Assembly (NCBI RefSeq): GCF_004001045.1
Contig: NZ_BIMK01000042.1
Span: 1-60,114, forward strand
Reading direction: 5' to 3'
DNA: 60,114 nt
Source: Paenibacillus chibensis
GTDB lineage: Bacteria > Bacillota > Bacilli > Paenibacillales > Paenibacillaceae
Positions within the stretch are counted from its first letter, which is position 1; the number at the start of each line of letters is the position of its first letter. This document shows positions 18,885-27,146 of the stretch, piece after piece. The position numbers were made by a program, and so were the translations under genes. The notes below the pieces were generated by a model, which ran no database searches, was not told the DNA's origin, and saw only the letters and a list, made by a program, of their open reading frames with translations.

Positions 18885-19796
18885 TTGGGTAATATAGAAG
18901 TCAGACAGTTTGCAAAAGATGATATGCAGAAGTTAGGTGATTTGTATCGTGCCGTTACTTCAAAAGGCAACTCCGTTTTTTGGTGGGTTGGAGAAGAAGA
19001 GAATTGGCCGAACGTATTCGTTGCGATTGAGAATGAACGAATCATAGCCAAGGGCCAAGTTCGTGTGATTTCCACGATACCGCCGGGCTGTCCACAAGAG
19101 CGTGCACACTCTATTTATTTCAATCTGAAGACGCTTCCACAAAGAGAAGATGATTATCCACTCCATGATCTTTTATACGAATGTCTGTTACGCAGGGCTT
19201 ACGAATTAAAAGAAACACTGCCTAAATCGAATCGAACCGTAATTGGAATCGGGAATCAATCGACGGAAGTGAGAAACAATAACTATTTCATATCGAAGGG
19301 ATTTGTCTATTCGAAGAGCTTGTATACTATGCGGAGAGACTTATTCGAGTACATAGAAGAGAGCGTTCTTTCAGCCCCTTATCGAAGCTCGCAAGAGACA
19401 ATGATTTCAAAGGAAGGTATCGATGAGTACTTGGCAATGGACATGGAAATTTGGCCGGATGCCCCGATCGGCTATGAACAGTTCATCGATAGGCAGAAGA
19501 ATTCCTCGTGGACCATGTTTGTTGTAAGAGAAGGCGTATCCCTCGTGGGGAACATCATGGCTTGGGTGGATGAAAATGGGGATGGGATGATTGAAGATCT
19601 ATTTGTGAGACATCCTTGGCGGAAGCAGGGGATTGCAAGGTTTTTGCTTTCACAGGCACTGGCTTATCTCAAGGATCATGGATGCTCGTTCGCATAACTG
19701 CAGGTCGAGACGGCCAACATTTTCGCGTTATCCCTGTATTACGCTGTTGGCTTTAAGGAAGTATCGGAAGAAGTGCGTTTCCATCGAGAACTCTAA
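18885..19796 (+). pseudogene. GNAT N-acetyltransferase, in-frame TAA near C-terminus
   Basis: A GNAT protein starting at TTG 18885 ('GNIEVRQFAKDDMQKL') with GGTGG eight bases upstream. The acetyl-CoA-binding motif A is 'VRHPWRKQGIARFLLSQALA'. Translation hits TAA at 19695-19697 after 'HGCSFA'. The same frame then runs on with 'LQVETANIFALSLYYAVGFK' and 'EVSEEVRFHREL' up to a natural stop at 19794-19796. This continuation is exactly the conserved GNAT C-terminus (N..A..LY...GF). The gene is therefore interrupted by one nonsense codon, most simply a changed CAA/AAA/GAA. The product as it stands lacks the last ~33 residues, including beta strands 6-7. Confidence 0.8.
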
Positions 19797-19943
19797 AATT
19801 GAAGGGGCGATATACTGTAAAAAGGACTTACGATTTTACATTTATTATTCCACAATCATACAGCATTCAATCCGCTAACCGGATGAAATAATCAGGTATG
19901 AAAACCAGGTCATGCGCTCATGTTATACATGGAGGTGAACGTC

Positions 19944-20081
19944 ATGACAGGAAGAAACAACAAGCCGAAGAACGACGGACCTGCCTCTTCTCCCGGACGG
20001 TTGGATCAATTCGGCGAGAAGATGACAGAAGCTGAAGTGAATAAGCCGATGAACCCAGGTAAAAACAGCAGGAAGAGCTGA
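19944..20081 (+). CDS. Small basic hydrophilic protein, SASP-like
   Basis: A 45-residue frame starting MTGRNNKPKNDGPASSPGRL and ending KPMNPGKNSRKS, with a strong GGAGGTG six bases before the ATG and a hairpin terminator just after. It is rich in Lys, Asn, Gly, Pro and Ser, like the minor small acid-soluble spore proteins (SspL/M/N/P types) made late in sporulation. I cannot match it to one of these with certainty. Its own ribosome site and terminator argue for a real gene. Confidence 0.6.
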   Translation: MTGRNNKPKNDGPASSPGRLDQFGEKMTEAEVNKPMNPGKNSRKS

Positions 20082-20095
20082 GTGAAGAGCAATTC

Positions 20096-20130
20096 AAAAA
20101 ACGGTCTTCTTTAAAAAGAGGTCGTTTTTT
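20096..20130 (+). terminator. Terminator of the small basic protein gene
   Basis: AAAAAACGGTCTT pairs with GAGGTCGTTTTTT through several G-U pairs, around an A-rich loop, and ends in six T. It begins 15 bases after the stop codon. Confidence 0.7.
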
Positions 20131-20188
20131 ATGCTAAATCCCTGGGAACCTAGAAGAAATCGCCGCCATAAACCGTTCTTTCAGTAAA

Positions 20189-20223
20189 AAACAGCCTGTC
20201 GATTCTTCATCGACAGGCTGTTT
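20189..20223. terminator. Hairpin terminator
   Basis: Perfect arms AAACAGCCTGTCGAT and ATCGACAGGCTGTTT around a five-base loop. It lies in the otherwise gene-free DNA between the small protein gene and the YhgE-like gene. Confidence 0.7.
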
Positions 20224-20361
20224 CAATGGAACCATCAATTCGAAGGTACTCATACGCATTCCGGATCCCGAATCTTGATTCCTAAGCCTCATTGATCACG
20301 AATTTTCTAATAGCGGCTTCAGAAGATTCCTCCTTGCTCCGAGACGTGCGTTTAATAAAGA

Positions 20362-20396
20362 AAGGCAGCTCTGGGTTGAATTCCAGAAGCTGCCTT
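20362..20396. terminator. Hairpin terminator of the YhgE-like gene
   Basis: AAGGCAGCTCTGG and CCAGAAGCTGCCTT pair with one bulged base. It lies about 100 bp after the stop codon of the minus-strand gene at 20502. I see no other gene in 20131-20501. Confidence 0.65.
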
Positions 20397-20501
20397 CATT
20401 AATTTAGGGATATGGCTGCTGTCGAAAATACACGCAACAATGATATGTGTACCTAGCTCATGAGCCGACCACCCACGCCCCTAAGATCCGGTCGTACGCT
20501 T

Positions 20502-21707
20502 CTAACTCATGTTCTGCTGTAATTCCGGGGTGCTTGCCTTTTTATGCTGCGGCATGAAAGCTGTACCTAAGATGATCACCATGCCCGCGAGTCCAATCCA
20601 CACGAGAACGGAAAGCGGCCCATTCCAGGTCAAACCTTGACCGAAGAAGAAAATCTCCCGCAATCCTTCGACCATGTATCTCATAGGGAGCCAAGAGAAA
20701 ACCCAGTTTTGGTAAAAAGGAGACATCATTTCTGGCGCTAAAGCGAGCAGCGGACCGCCGAAGAAGAGCAGTAACGCAAAGATCGCTATGCCGCCAAATC
20801 CCAACAGGGAAATCACGGCAGAAATCAGCAGGAAGAAGCTGAATGACGAAATGGTCAGGAACAAAGCGGTATCCGTAAAATTCGGGATATGCAGCCCGAC
20901 CATCCCGTCGGCGATCCAGGTAAAGCCGAATCCCACCACGACGGCGATGACCGCTCCGGTTAGAATCTGCCCTATTTTAACGGAAAGACGGCCCTTTCTC
21001 GTGCGGGATTGAACTTTTTTGACCGCTGTGAAAATGATAGCGGAACTTGCCAGGCTGGCCATCCACAGAGGCTGGAACAAGGACACAGGCGCGTTGCCGT
21101 TGGCACTATGGGTGCCGATCTCGTGCACGTTCATGACTTTCTTGGCAATCGGGTTCGCCAAAAGCGAAGCTTGATCGACCGACAATGTGGCTCCTTGAGC
21201 TTTGAAGCCTTCGAGGAGCTGCGTGCGGACCGTGTTATTGATATTATCGACGACACCGTTCAGAATTTGTCCCGCCGCTGTTGACGCCGCCATATTCATG
21301 CCCTGGTTGATCAGAATTTGAATCTCCGGTGAAGCAGGGGCGGAAGTTCTAAGGGAGGCCTGTTTTGAACTGAAATCCTGCGGAATGACCAAGGCTGCGT
21401 AGTACTCCTGCTGGTCGAGTCCTGTTTGAACTTCTTCCAGGCTTTTCACCATCACCCACTTGACCGCCGGATCTTCGCCATTCGCTGTTGCGGATGTATT
21501 TTGCATCATGTCAACGATATTTTGTCCCATGTTCATTTCCGGCTGGTTTGGGATTTGAACCCCCTGATCCTCGTTCACGACCGCAATCGGCAAATTTTTG
21601 GGCTGGGGCTGCACCGATGGAAACAAAGTCAATGAAAAGATGAAGATGATAACCAAAGCAAGGATGGGCGATAGAACGACCATCTTATTTTTAAAAAGAT
21701 CCAACAA
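20502..21707 (-). CDS. YhgE/Pip-like ABC-2-type membrane protein
   Basis: A 401-residue membrane protein. An N-terminal transmembrane segment (MVVLSPILALVIIFIFSLTL) leads into 'NLPIAVVNEDQGVQIPNQPE', the typical start of the extracellular domain of YhgE/Pip and DUF3533-type ABC-2 exporters. That domain spans about residues 40-215. Five or so membrane helices follow, with 'GGIAIFALLLFFGGPLLALA' and 'YMVEGLREIFFFG' near the C-terminus. Proteins of this class export or secrete small molecules or shape the envelope. It is divergent from the TetR gene at 21856, and the repeats between them suggest that TetR controls it. Confidence 0.82.
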   Translation of the reverse strand: MLDLFKNKMVVLSPILALVIIFIFSLTLFPSVQPQPKNLPIAVVNEDQGVQIPNQPEMNMGQNIVDMMQNTSATANGEDPAVKWVMVKSLEEVQTGLDQQEYYAALVIPQDFSSKQASLRTSAPASPEIQILINQGMNMAASTAAGQILNGVVDNINNTVRTQLLEGFKAQGATLSVDQASLLANPIAKKVMNVHEIGTHSANGNAPVSLFQPLWMASLASSAIIFTAVKKVQSRTRKGRLSVKIGQILTGAVIAVVVGFGFTWIADGMVGLHIPNFTDTALFLTISSFSFFLLISAVISLLGFGGIAIFALLLFFGGPLLALAPEMMSPFYQNWVFSWLPMRYMVEGLREIFFFGQGLTWNGPLSVLVWIGLAGMVIILGTAFMPQHKKASTPELQQNMS

Positions 21708-21731
21708 GTTTCACTCCCTTTTAATGACCAT

Positions 21732-21840
21732 TATGTTGATTAGCAATCACAATGTTGATTATAATTATTGTACGGAGAAAAACAATAATCACATTTTTAT
21801 AAAATGAATATTACTCAACACGATCTGAAAAAATGTTGAT
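21732..21840. promoter_or_regulatory. ATGTTGAT direct repeats, probable TetR operator region
   Basis: The divergent region contains ATGTTGAT at about 21732, 21752 and 21833, and the opposed CTCAACAC at about 21814. The core TGTTG/CAACA also occurs in operators near the other TetR genes of this window. The AT-rich spacers probably hold both promoters. Confidence 0.45.
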
Positions 21841-21855
21841 AAGGAGCGTAACGAA

Positions 21856-22485
21856 GTGGAACATGAAATGAAAAAGGACCGCCGCAAAATCCGAACGAAG
21901 AAACTGATTCGTCAGGCTTTGCTCGAGTTAACGGAGGAAAAGGGTTTAAGCCGGATCAGCGTCATGGACCTGGCGGAACGGGCTGAGATTAACCGCGGTA
22001 CATTTTATCTGCATTATCATGATGTTGCCGACCTCGTAGACCAGCTGAAGCAGGAAATTTTCGAAGGAATAAAGCTTATTGCAGTCGAGCTGAATCCGAT
22101 GGAAGTGAGATTATATGCGGAGCGCGGGGAGGCCTATCCGACACTGCTTAAGATCCTGGAGTACTTATTGTCGCATGCGGATTATCTGCGTGTCATGCTC
22201 AGCCCAAACGGTGACCTGCAGCTGCCCGTTGAACTGAAAGAACTGATGGCGGAGCGGATGCTTCAGCAGTTCCAATCGCATATGGATATTCCAGGTGAAT
22301 CAACTGCCGTCATTCCATGGAGTTACTTTTTGGCTTTTACCGCCTCGGCCAATATCGGGCTATTAACGCACTGGATGTCCCGCGGGAACGATTTGACGAC
22401 CCGGGAGCTTGCCACGATGATGACTCAAATTTTGAGCCGGGGTCCTTTGGAAACGCTGATGCGGGGAGTAGGGAATACGCCATGA
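21856..22485 (+). CDS. TetR/AcrR family regulator
   Basis: A 209-residue TetR-type repressor. The N-terminal helix-turn-helix is 'VMDLAERAEINRGTFYLHYH' (about residues 37-56); the rest is the helical ligand-binding domain (a TetR_C_33-like form with 'NIGLLTHWMSRG' near the C-terminus). The start is GTG with GGAG nine bases upstream. It is divergent from the YhgE-like exporter and directly followed by a second TetR gene (22523), a common arrangement for drug-responsive exporters. Confidence 0.93.
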   Translation: MEHEMKKDRRKIRTKKLIRQALLELTEEKGLSRISVMDLAERAEINRGTFYLHYHDVADLVDQLKQEIFEGIKLIAVELNPMEVRLYAERGEAYPTLLKILEYLLSHADYLRVMLSPNGDLQLPVELKELMAERMLQQFQSHMDIPGESTAVIPWSYFLAFTASANIGLLTHWMSRGNDLTTRELATMMTQILSRGPLETLMRGVGNTP

Positions 22486-22522
22486 TGCAGATTAGCGTCA
22501 TTTGCTGAAAGGGTCGAGGAAT

Positions 22523-23104
22523 ATGGCAGAGAAAATACATGATCAAATGGTGGAAAGGACGCGCCGATTGATTCAAGACACCATGCTGCTTTTAATCGAG
22601 GACACGGGTTTCAGCCATGTCACGGTTAGAAATTTGACGCAGAAGGCCCAGATTAATCGGGGGACATTCTATCTCCATTATCTGGACAAGTATGATTTGA
22701 TCGAACAAATGGAAGATGAATTGCTGAATGGATTACGTCAATCAATGCACACGATAAAATACCCCGATATGCTGCAATGTTATGAAGAAAATGCGCCATA
22801 TTTTCCATTGGTTGAGGTTTTTCGATATTTGAAACAGAACGGGCGGTTATTAAAAGGGTTGTTGGGTCCGAAAGGCGATCCAGCTTTTTCGCAGAAAATG
22901 AGATTGTTTTTAAAAGACGGCATTTTCGCGGATTTCATTGATAGCTTAGAGGATGAAACGATATCCAAATCATATTTTTCCGCGTTTGCCACATCGGCAT
23001 ATCTCGGCATCATTGAGGACTGGCTGAATCATGGTATGCAGCAATCACCGGAAGAAATGGCGGTCATCTATGCCAAAATCAAATTTTTCGGAATGAAACC
23101 CTGA
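22523..23104 (+). CDS. TetR/AcrR family regulator
   Basis: A 193-residue TetR-type regulator with 'TVRNLTQKAQINRGTFYLHY' as its helix-turn-helix (about residues 32-51) and a C-terminal domain like its upstream neighbour (AYLGIIEDWLNHGMQQSPEE). The two adjacent regulators look like a tandem duplication: HTH and C-terminal segments are alike, while the middle differs. I use ATG 22523, which opens 'MAEKIHDQMVERTRRLIQ', rather than the TTG at 22502. Confidence 0.93.
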   Translation: MAEKIHDQMVERTRRLIQDTMLLLIEDTGFSHVTVRNLTQKAQINRGTFYLHYLDKYDLIEQMEDELLNGLRQSMHTIKYPDMLQCYEENAPYFPLVEVFRYLKQNGRLLKGLLGPKGDPAFSQKMRLFLKDGIFADFIDSLEDETISKSYFSAFATSAYLGIIEDWLNHGMQQSPEEMAVIYAKIKFFGMKP

Positions 23105-23140
23105 AGCGGTTCATGGATTCATATCGTTTCGAGAAAGCTG

Positions 23141-23821
23141 CTATTGCAATATTTTCATGCGGAACAGCTTCGCCACCGCTTCCGTCCGATTTTGGCTGTT
23201 CGTTTTTTGCATCACATTTTTCAAGAAATATTTCACTGTCGATTCAACAATATGAAGGATGTGACTGATTTCTTTTGTTGTATAGCCGTTGGAAATATAC
23301 TGCATGATAATGAGTTCCTTATCTGTAAACTGGGCAGTCTTCCCTAGGTCCATTGTATGGAGCATATGTATACAGCTATCACTAAAACTGCGCATTTCGA
23401 TGAGCACGTCGTCGGTCACTTGGAACTGGACATTGACACCGGTCATAAAGCCAACCACGACGCCATTCATCGAAAATGGAACGAGCAGCATATTATGAAT
23501 GGGCTCGGAAAGTACAAACTGATTACCGATGGAGGTCTGGAATTTGCTGCCGGTAAAAAATTGAACCTCATTGTCTTCAACAGCCGCATGAACATACGAG
23601 TTTATGGCCATCATTTCGTGTATATAAGCAATCGACTGAACATTCGGATGCTCATAGGACAAAATACCGCTAAACGTACCGTTAAAGCTAGAGTATTGAA
23701 ACAACTGCATAATTCGGCATGGAAAGGTTTCGAAAAATATTTTCATCATTTCCAAAAAACGCTCATTAACAGAATATGCATGCGGAATCGAAAACAGCTG
23801 CTCTTGCCAAATTTTGATCAC
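23141..23821 (-). CDS. LuxR-type HTH regulator with sensory N-terminus
   Basis: A 226-residue regulator. The last ~60 residues are a LuxR/GerE-type helix-turn-helix: 'FTDKELIIMQYISNGYTTKE' then 'ISHILHIVESTVKYFLKNVM'. The N-terminal ~150 residues look like a GAF-like sensing domain (LLVPFSMNGVVVGFMTGVNV). The start is GTG 23821, four bases after a perfect AGGAGGTGG; longer versions add an unlikely N-terminus. It is divergent from the alcohol dehydrogenase at 23996, which it probably controls. Confidence 0.82.
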   Translation of the reverse strand: MIKIWQEQLFSIPHAYSVNERFLEMMKIFFETFPCRIMQLFQYSSFNGTFSGILSYEHPNVQSIAYIHEMMAINSYVHAAVEDNEVQFFTGSKFQTSIGNQFVLSEPIHNMLLVPFSMNGVVVGFMTGVNVQFQVTDDVLIEMRSFSDSCIHMLHTMDLGKTAQFTDKELIIMQYISNGYTTKEISHILHIVESTVKYFLKNVMQKTNSQNRTEAVAKLFRMKILQ

Positions 23822-23995
23822 AGAACCACCTCCTATACCGATTATAACGTTTGTACTATACATAAGTATAGGTAAATACATGATGACTATCCTTTTGGAT
23901 AGTCTTTTTTTGTACTTAAAGATAAGTATTCATGCGGAAAAGCGAGCGTTATCATGAATATGTTGCCAAACAATATCTCAGCAGGAGGCGTTTCT

Positions 23996-25114
23996 ATGAA
24001 AATAAAAGCAGCCGTATTAAACGGGCTTCATCAACCGTATGAAATAGAAGAACTCGAATTAAGCGAGATCCGCGATGATGAAGTTTTGGTGAGAATCGTC
24101 GCATCTGGTATGTGCCATTCCGACGATGTGGTTCGTCAAGGATACACCGAATATCAAATGCCAATCGTTCTCGGGCATGAGGGATCCGGGATTATCGACA
24201 AGGTAGGGAAGAATGTCGTCGGCTACGAGCCTGGAGATCATGTCGTTATCTCCTTTGCTTATTGCGGACATTGCGATAGCTGTTTAACCGGCTTGCCAGC
24301 CTCATGCGATGACTGGAACCATCTGAATTTCCATGGGAAACGGAAAGATGATACGCCATATCTAACGAAAAGTGATGGTACGCCTGTTACTCGTTTCTTC
24401 GGACAATCTTCATTTTCGACGTTTGCGGTTGTAAGTCCGTCGAGCTTAACCAAAGTTGATAAATCGGTCGATTTACGTTTGGTCGGACCTTTTGGCTGCG
24501 GCTTCTTGACAGGCAGCGGTACCGTATTCAACGGTTTACGACCAGAGCCCGGATCTACGATAGCTATTTTCGGTACAGGAGCTGTGGGTCTGGCGGCGAT
24601 GATGGCAGCGAAAATTTCAGGGTGCACCAAAGTGATCGCAGTCGATATTCACGATCATCGCTTGGAACTCGCGAAAGAGCTCGGCGCAACGCACACCATC
24701 AATAGCAAAAACGCCGACGTGAAAGAAGCCATCCTGGAGTTAACCCATGGCAAAGGCGTCAACTACAGCGTGGATACGACCGGCGTGAATGCAGTCGTCC
24801 GTAATTCAATCGACGTATTGGCCGTAGGCGGCTCCGTAGCACCCGTTGCAGCGGCACGCGAAATGGAAATAAACACGACAAATGACTTTACGATGCAAAA
24901 TCGCAATCTAGTTGGTGCGCGTATGGGTAAGGCTGTTCCGCAATTATCCATCCGCCAAATGGTTGATTTCTACAAAGCAGGCAACTTCGGATTCGACAAG
25001 CTCGCGAAATTTTATACATTTGATAAAATCAATGAGGCAGCTGAGGAATCGCTTTCGGGTAAAGTGATCAAACCGATCTTAATTATGGATGAGACCTACG
25101 CACCGGAGGCATAG
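23996..25114 (+). CDS. Zinc-dependent NAD(P) alcohol dehydrogenase
   Basis: A 372-residue medium-chain alcohol dehydrogenase of the aryl-alcohol type. Catalytic zinc ligands are Cys40 (ASGMCHSDD) and His in 'LGHEGSG'. The four structural-zinc cysteines lie in 'YCGHCDSCLTGLPASCDDW'. The Rossmann motif is 'IAIFGTGAVGLAAMMAAKIS' with 'AVDIHDHRLELAKELGA', whose Asp favours NAD. The start ATG 23996 has AGGAGG seven bases upstream. It faces the LuxR-type regulator gene and is closed by a hairpin terminator. Confidence 0.93.
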   Translation: MKIKAAVLNGLHQPYEIEELELSEIRDDEVLVRIVASGMCHSDDVVRQGYTEYQMPIVLGHEGSGIIDKVGKNVVGYEPGDHVVISFAYCGHCDSCLTGLPASCDDWNHLNFHGKRKDDTPYLTKSDGTPVTRFFGQSSFSTFAVVSPSSLTKVDKSVDLRLVGPFGCGFLTGSGTVFNGLRPEPGSTIAIFGTGAVGLAAMMAAKISGCTKVIAVDIHDHRLELAKELGATHTINSKNADVKEAILELTHGKGVNYSVDTTGVNAVVRNSIDVLAVGGSVAPVAAAREMEINTTNDFTMQNRNLVGARMGKAVPQLSIRQMVDFYKAGNFGFDKLAKFYTFDKINEAAEESLSGKVIKPILIMDETYAPEA

Positions 25115-25142
25115 AATCAAGAAAAGAAGGCATTATTAAAAT

Positions 25143-25186
25143 AACCCCTTAACTAGAGACGAATAGTTCGTCTAGTTAGGGGGTTT
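25143..25186 (+). terminator. Terminator after the alcohol dehydrogenase
   Basis: AACCCCTTAACTAGAGACGAA is complementary to TTCGTCTAGTTAGGGGGTT apart from small bulges, with a T-rich tail. Confidence 0.75.
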
Positions 25187-25287
25187 CTTTATAAGTAACT
25201 ACTACCCAAAGGGTGGCGTTACTTACACGGGTATATCCTGGAACAAGGAATTACACTTTTCTTGCTAGCCGATTTATTCTGCTCTAT

Positions 25288-26229
25288 TCACAGGTTATCA
25301 CTGACATGAAGTACAATTTTGCCGCGTGTTTGTCCTGCCTTATCATGCACGGACGCAATGCTGCTCAGCGGCAAACGTTCCGTAATGAATGGTTTGACAA
25401 CTCCTTGATCGACGAGGGCCGCGATGTGGGACAACTGTTCCGCATTCCGCTGCACAGCCATCCGCACCACATGGACCCCTAAGTCGTTAGCTGCGCTTTC
25501 ATCTGCCGGATGTAGTGCCGTTACGAGCGTGCCACCTTCTTTGAGCACTTGCAGCAATTTCGTCACTTCATCGGACGGAATAGGGGAAAGGTTGAAAATC
25601 AAGTCAACCTTTTCTGTGATGACATCGGCTGCAGACGCTTTTTTATAATCCACGATTTCATCGATTCCCATGGCTTGAAGTGCAGGGAAGCTTGGTTCGG
25701 AAGCCGTTCCGATCACGTAAGCGCCTTTCCATTTCGCAAGTTGAACCGCGAAGGAGCCTACGCCGCCTGCTGCCGCCGTAATCAATACCCGTTGACCCGA
25801 TTGAAGATGTCCATGGTCGAACAGGCCTTGCCATGCCGTCAATGCGCCGCCCGGAATCGCGGCAGCATCCTGCAGATCGATATTTGCAGGCGCATGGGCG
25901 ACATCGGCAGCCTTACAGACGACATACTCTGCGGCAGCTCCGTTTTTAGTCATATCGAGAAAAGCAAATACTTGATCCCCTCGTGAAAATCCCTTCACGG
26001 ATTCACCCATCTTATCGATGACGCCAGATACGTCCACGTTCGGAATGAAAGGCAATGCCAGTGGCAGAACATCCTTCATCACGCCCATTCTCAACATGGC
26101 ATCGGCCGGATTGAACGCCGTCGCCGAAACTTTGATCAATATTTCGTCCGCAAGCACTTCCGGAACGGGAGCCTCCTCATACCGAAGAACATCTGAATTT
26201 CCATATTGATGATATCGTACTGCTTTCAT
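25288..26229 (-). CDS. NADP-dependent quinone-oxidoreductase-like MDR protein
   Basis: A 313-residue zinc-free medium-chain reductase of the quinone oxidoreductase type. 'MKAVRYHQYGNSDVLRYEEA' opens the protein, 'AFNPADAMLRMGVMKDVLPL' marks the catalytic domain, and 'VLITAAAGGVGSFAVQLAKW' is the AAxGGVG cofactor motif. The C-terminal segment 'LSSIASVHDKAGQTRGKIVL' is typical. I start at 26229 with AGAGGTG upstream; an ATG at 26271 adds 14 unlikely residues. It lies just downstream of a TetR gene on the same strand, and two operator-like palindromes lie between them. Confidence 0.9.
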   Translation of the reverse strand: MKAVRYHQYGNSDVLRYEEAPVPEVLADEILIKVSATAFNPADAMLRMGVMKDVLPLALPFIPNVDVSGVIDKMGESVKGFSRGDQVFAFLDMTKNGAAAEYVVCKAADVAHAPANIDLQDAAAIPGGALTAWQGLFDHGHLQSGQRVLITAAAGGVGSFAVQLAKWKGAYVIGTASEPSFPALQAMGIDEIVDYKKASAADVITEKVDLIFNLSPIPSDEVTKLLQVLKEGGTLVTALHPADESAANDLGVHVVRMAVQRNAEQLSHIAALVDQGVVKPFITERLPLSSIASVHDKAGQTRGKIVLHVSDNL

Positions 26230-26264
26230 ATATGACGCACCTCTTCTTTGAATAATTTGGTGAA

Positions 26265-26337
26265 TGAACAACGTGTTGATCGTTGATCTGACTCTATCTT
26301 AGGCGACAGTCTCACCATATTCAATCAACATTGTTGC
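26265..26337. promoter_or_regulatory. Two operator-like palindromes before the MDR gene
   Basis: AACAACGTGTTGAT (about 26268-26281) and CAACATTGTTG (26326-26336) share the half-site CAAC/GTTG with the perfect palindrome at 27099-27116. All three probably bind the TetR protein encoded at 26360. Confidence 0.5.
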
Positions 26338-26359
26338 GCCAGGTGTTGAGCGAATGCCA

Positions 26360-26974
26360 TTATTCTTTTTTCAAGCCGGCCGCCGTGAACGGGCCCTTCA
26401 CAGTGATCGTCGCAAGAATACGGGCCATTTCTTCCGGAGTCTCCGTTCCGTCGCCATCCAGCCAGTGCTGGAGGACGCCGATATGGGCTGAGGCGATATA
26501 AGCAATTAAATATTCACTTGGGACAAGCAGATTCTCTTGCTTGATCAGAGGAAATTCATTTCGGACAAACAGCGTTTTCCACATGAATTCCTTCAAATTC
26601 GTATGAAAGGTGAGGTCTCCCTTCGAGATGGCTTTCATAAACCTTCTTTTTTGATTCAAATATTCAAAAAAACAAGTGAGAATCGTATAAGGTATGTTTT
26701 GGGGAATGGTTGAGTTATTTTCCAGCTTCGTATTGGCAAAGTTCTGCCTCACAATGTCTGCCAAATCGCTCATAATTTCTTCTTGGCAACGGGTCATGAG
26801 ATCATATTTATCCTGGTAATGCGAATAAAAGCTTCCCCGGTTAATTCTGGCTCTTGTCGTAATGTCCTTCACGGTAATGGCTTCGAAACCTTTTTCCTCG
26901 ATTAAATCGATCAATGCTTCCCGAATGAACTCCTTCGTTCGAATAATTCGCAAATCCTTGTCTGATTCTCGCAT
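26360..26974 (-). CDS. TetR/AcrR family regulator
   Basis: A TetR-type repressor of 204 residues, counted from ATG 26974 ('MRESDKDLRIIRTKEFIREA') behind GGAG. The helix-turn-helix is 'TVKDITTRARINRGSFYSHY'. It sits between the MDR reductase gene, downstream on the same strand, and the divergent ABC transporter genes (27147 on). Both flanking regions hold CAAC/GTTG palindromes, so it probably represses both units and itself. A longer frame to 27157 runs through the operator and is rejected. Confidence 0.92.
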   Translation of the reverse strand: MRESDKDLRIIRTKEFIREALIDLIEEKGFEAITVKDITTRARINRGSFYSHYQDKYDLMTRCQEEIMSDLADIVRQNFANTKLENNSTIPQNIPYTILTCFFEYLNQKRRFMKAISKGDLTFHTNLKEFMWKTLFVRNEFPLIKQENLLVPSEYLIAYIASAHIGVLQHWLDGDGTETPEEMARILATITVKGPFTAAGLKKE

Positions 26975-27098
26975 CGTTTGGCCATCTCCTTTATGAATAA
27001 ATGTACACAATGACAGAAGGTGTTGGATATCCATCACAACGGATGATTCTGATTGTTGTTGACCGTTTCTTTTGTCATTATAATGAATGGCGTAGAGA

Positions 27099-27116
27099 TA
27101 AACAACACGTTGTTTA
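27099..27116. promoter_or_regulatory. TetR operator palindrome
   Basis: TAAACAAC-AC-GTTGTTTA: 8-bp perfect arms around a 2-base centre, 31 bp before the start of the ABC gene and in the divergent tetR promoter region. It matches half-sites seen before the MDR gene. Confidence 0.65.
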
Positions 27117-27146
27117 TATAGTGAAGCAGAGAGGGTGAATTCTATA

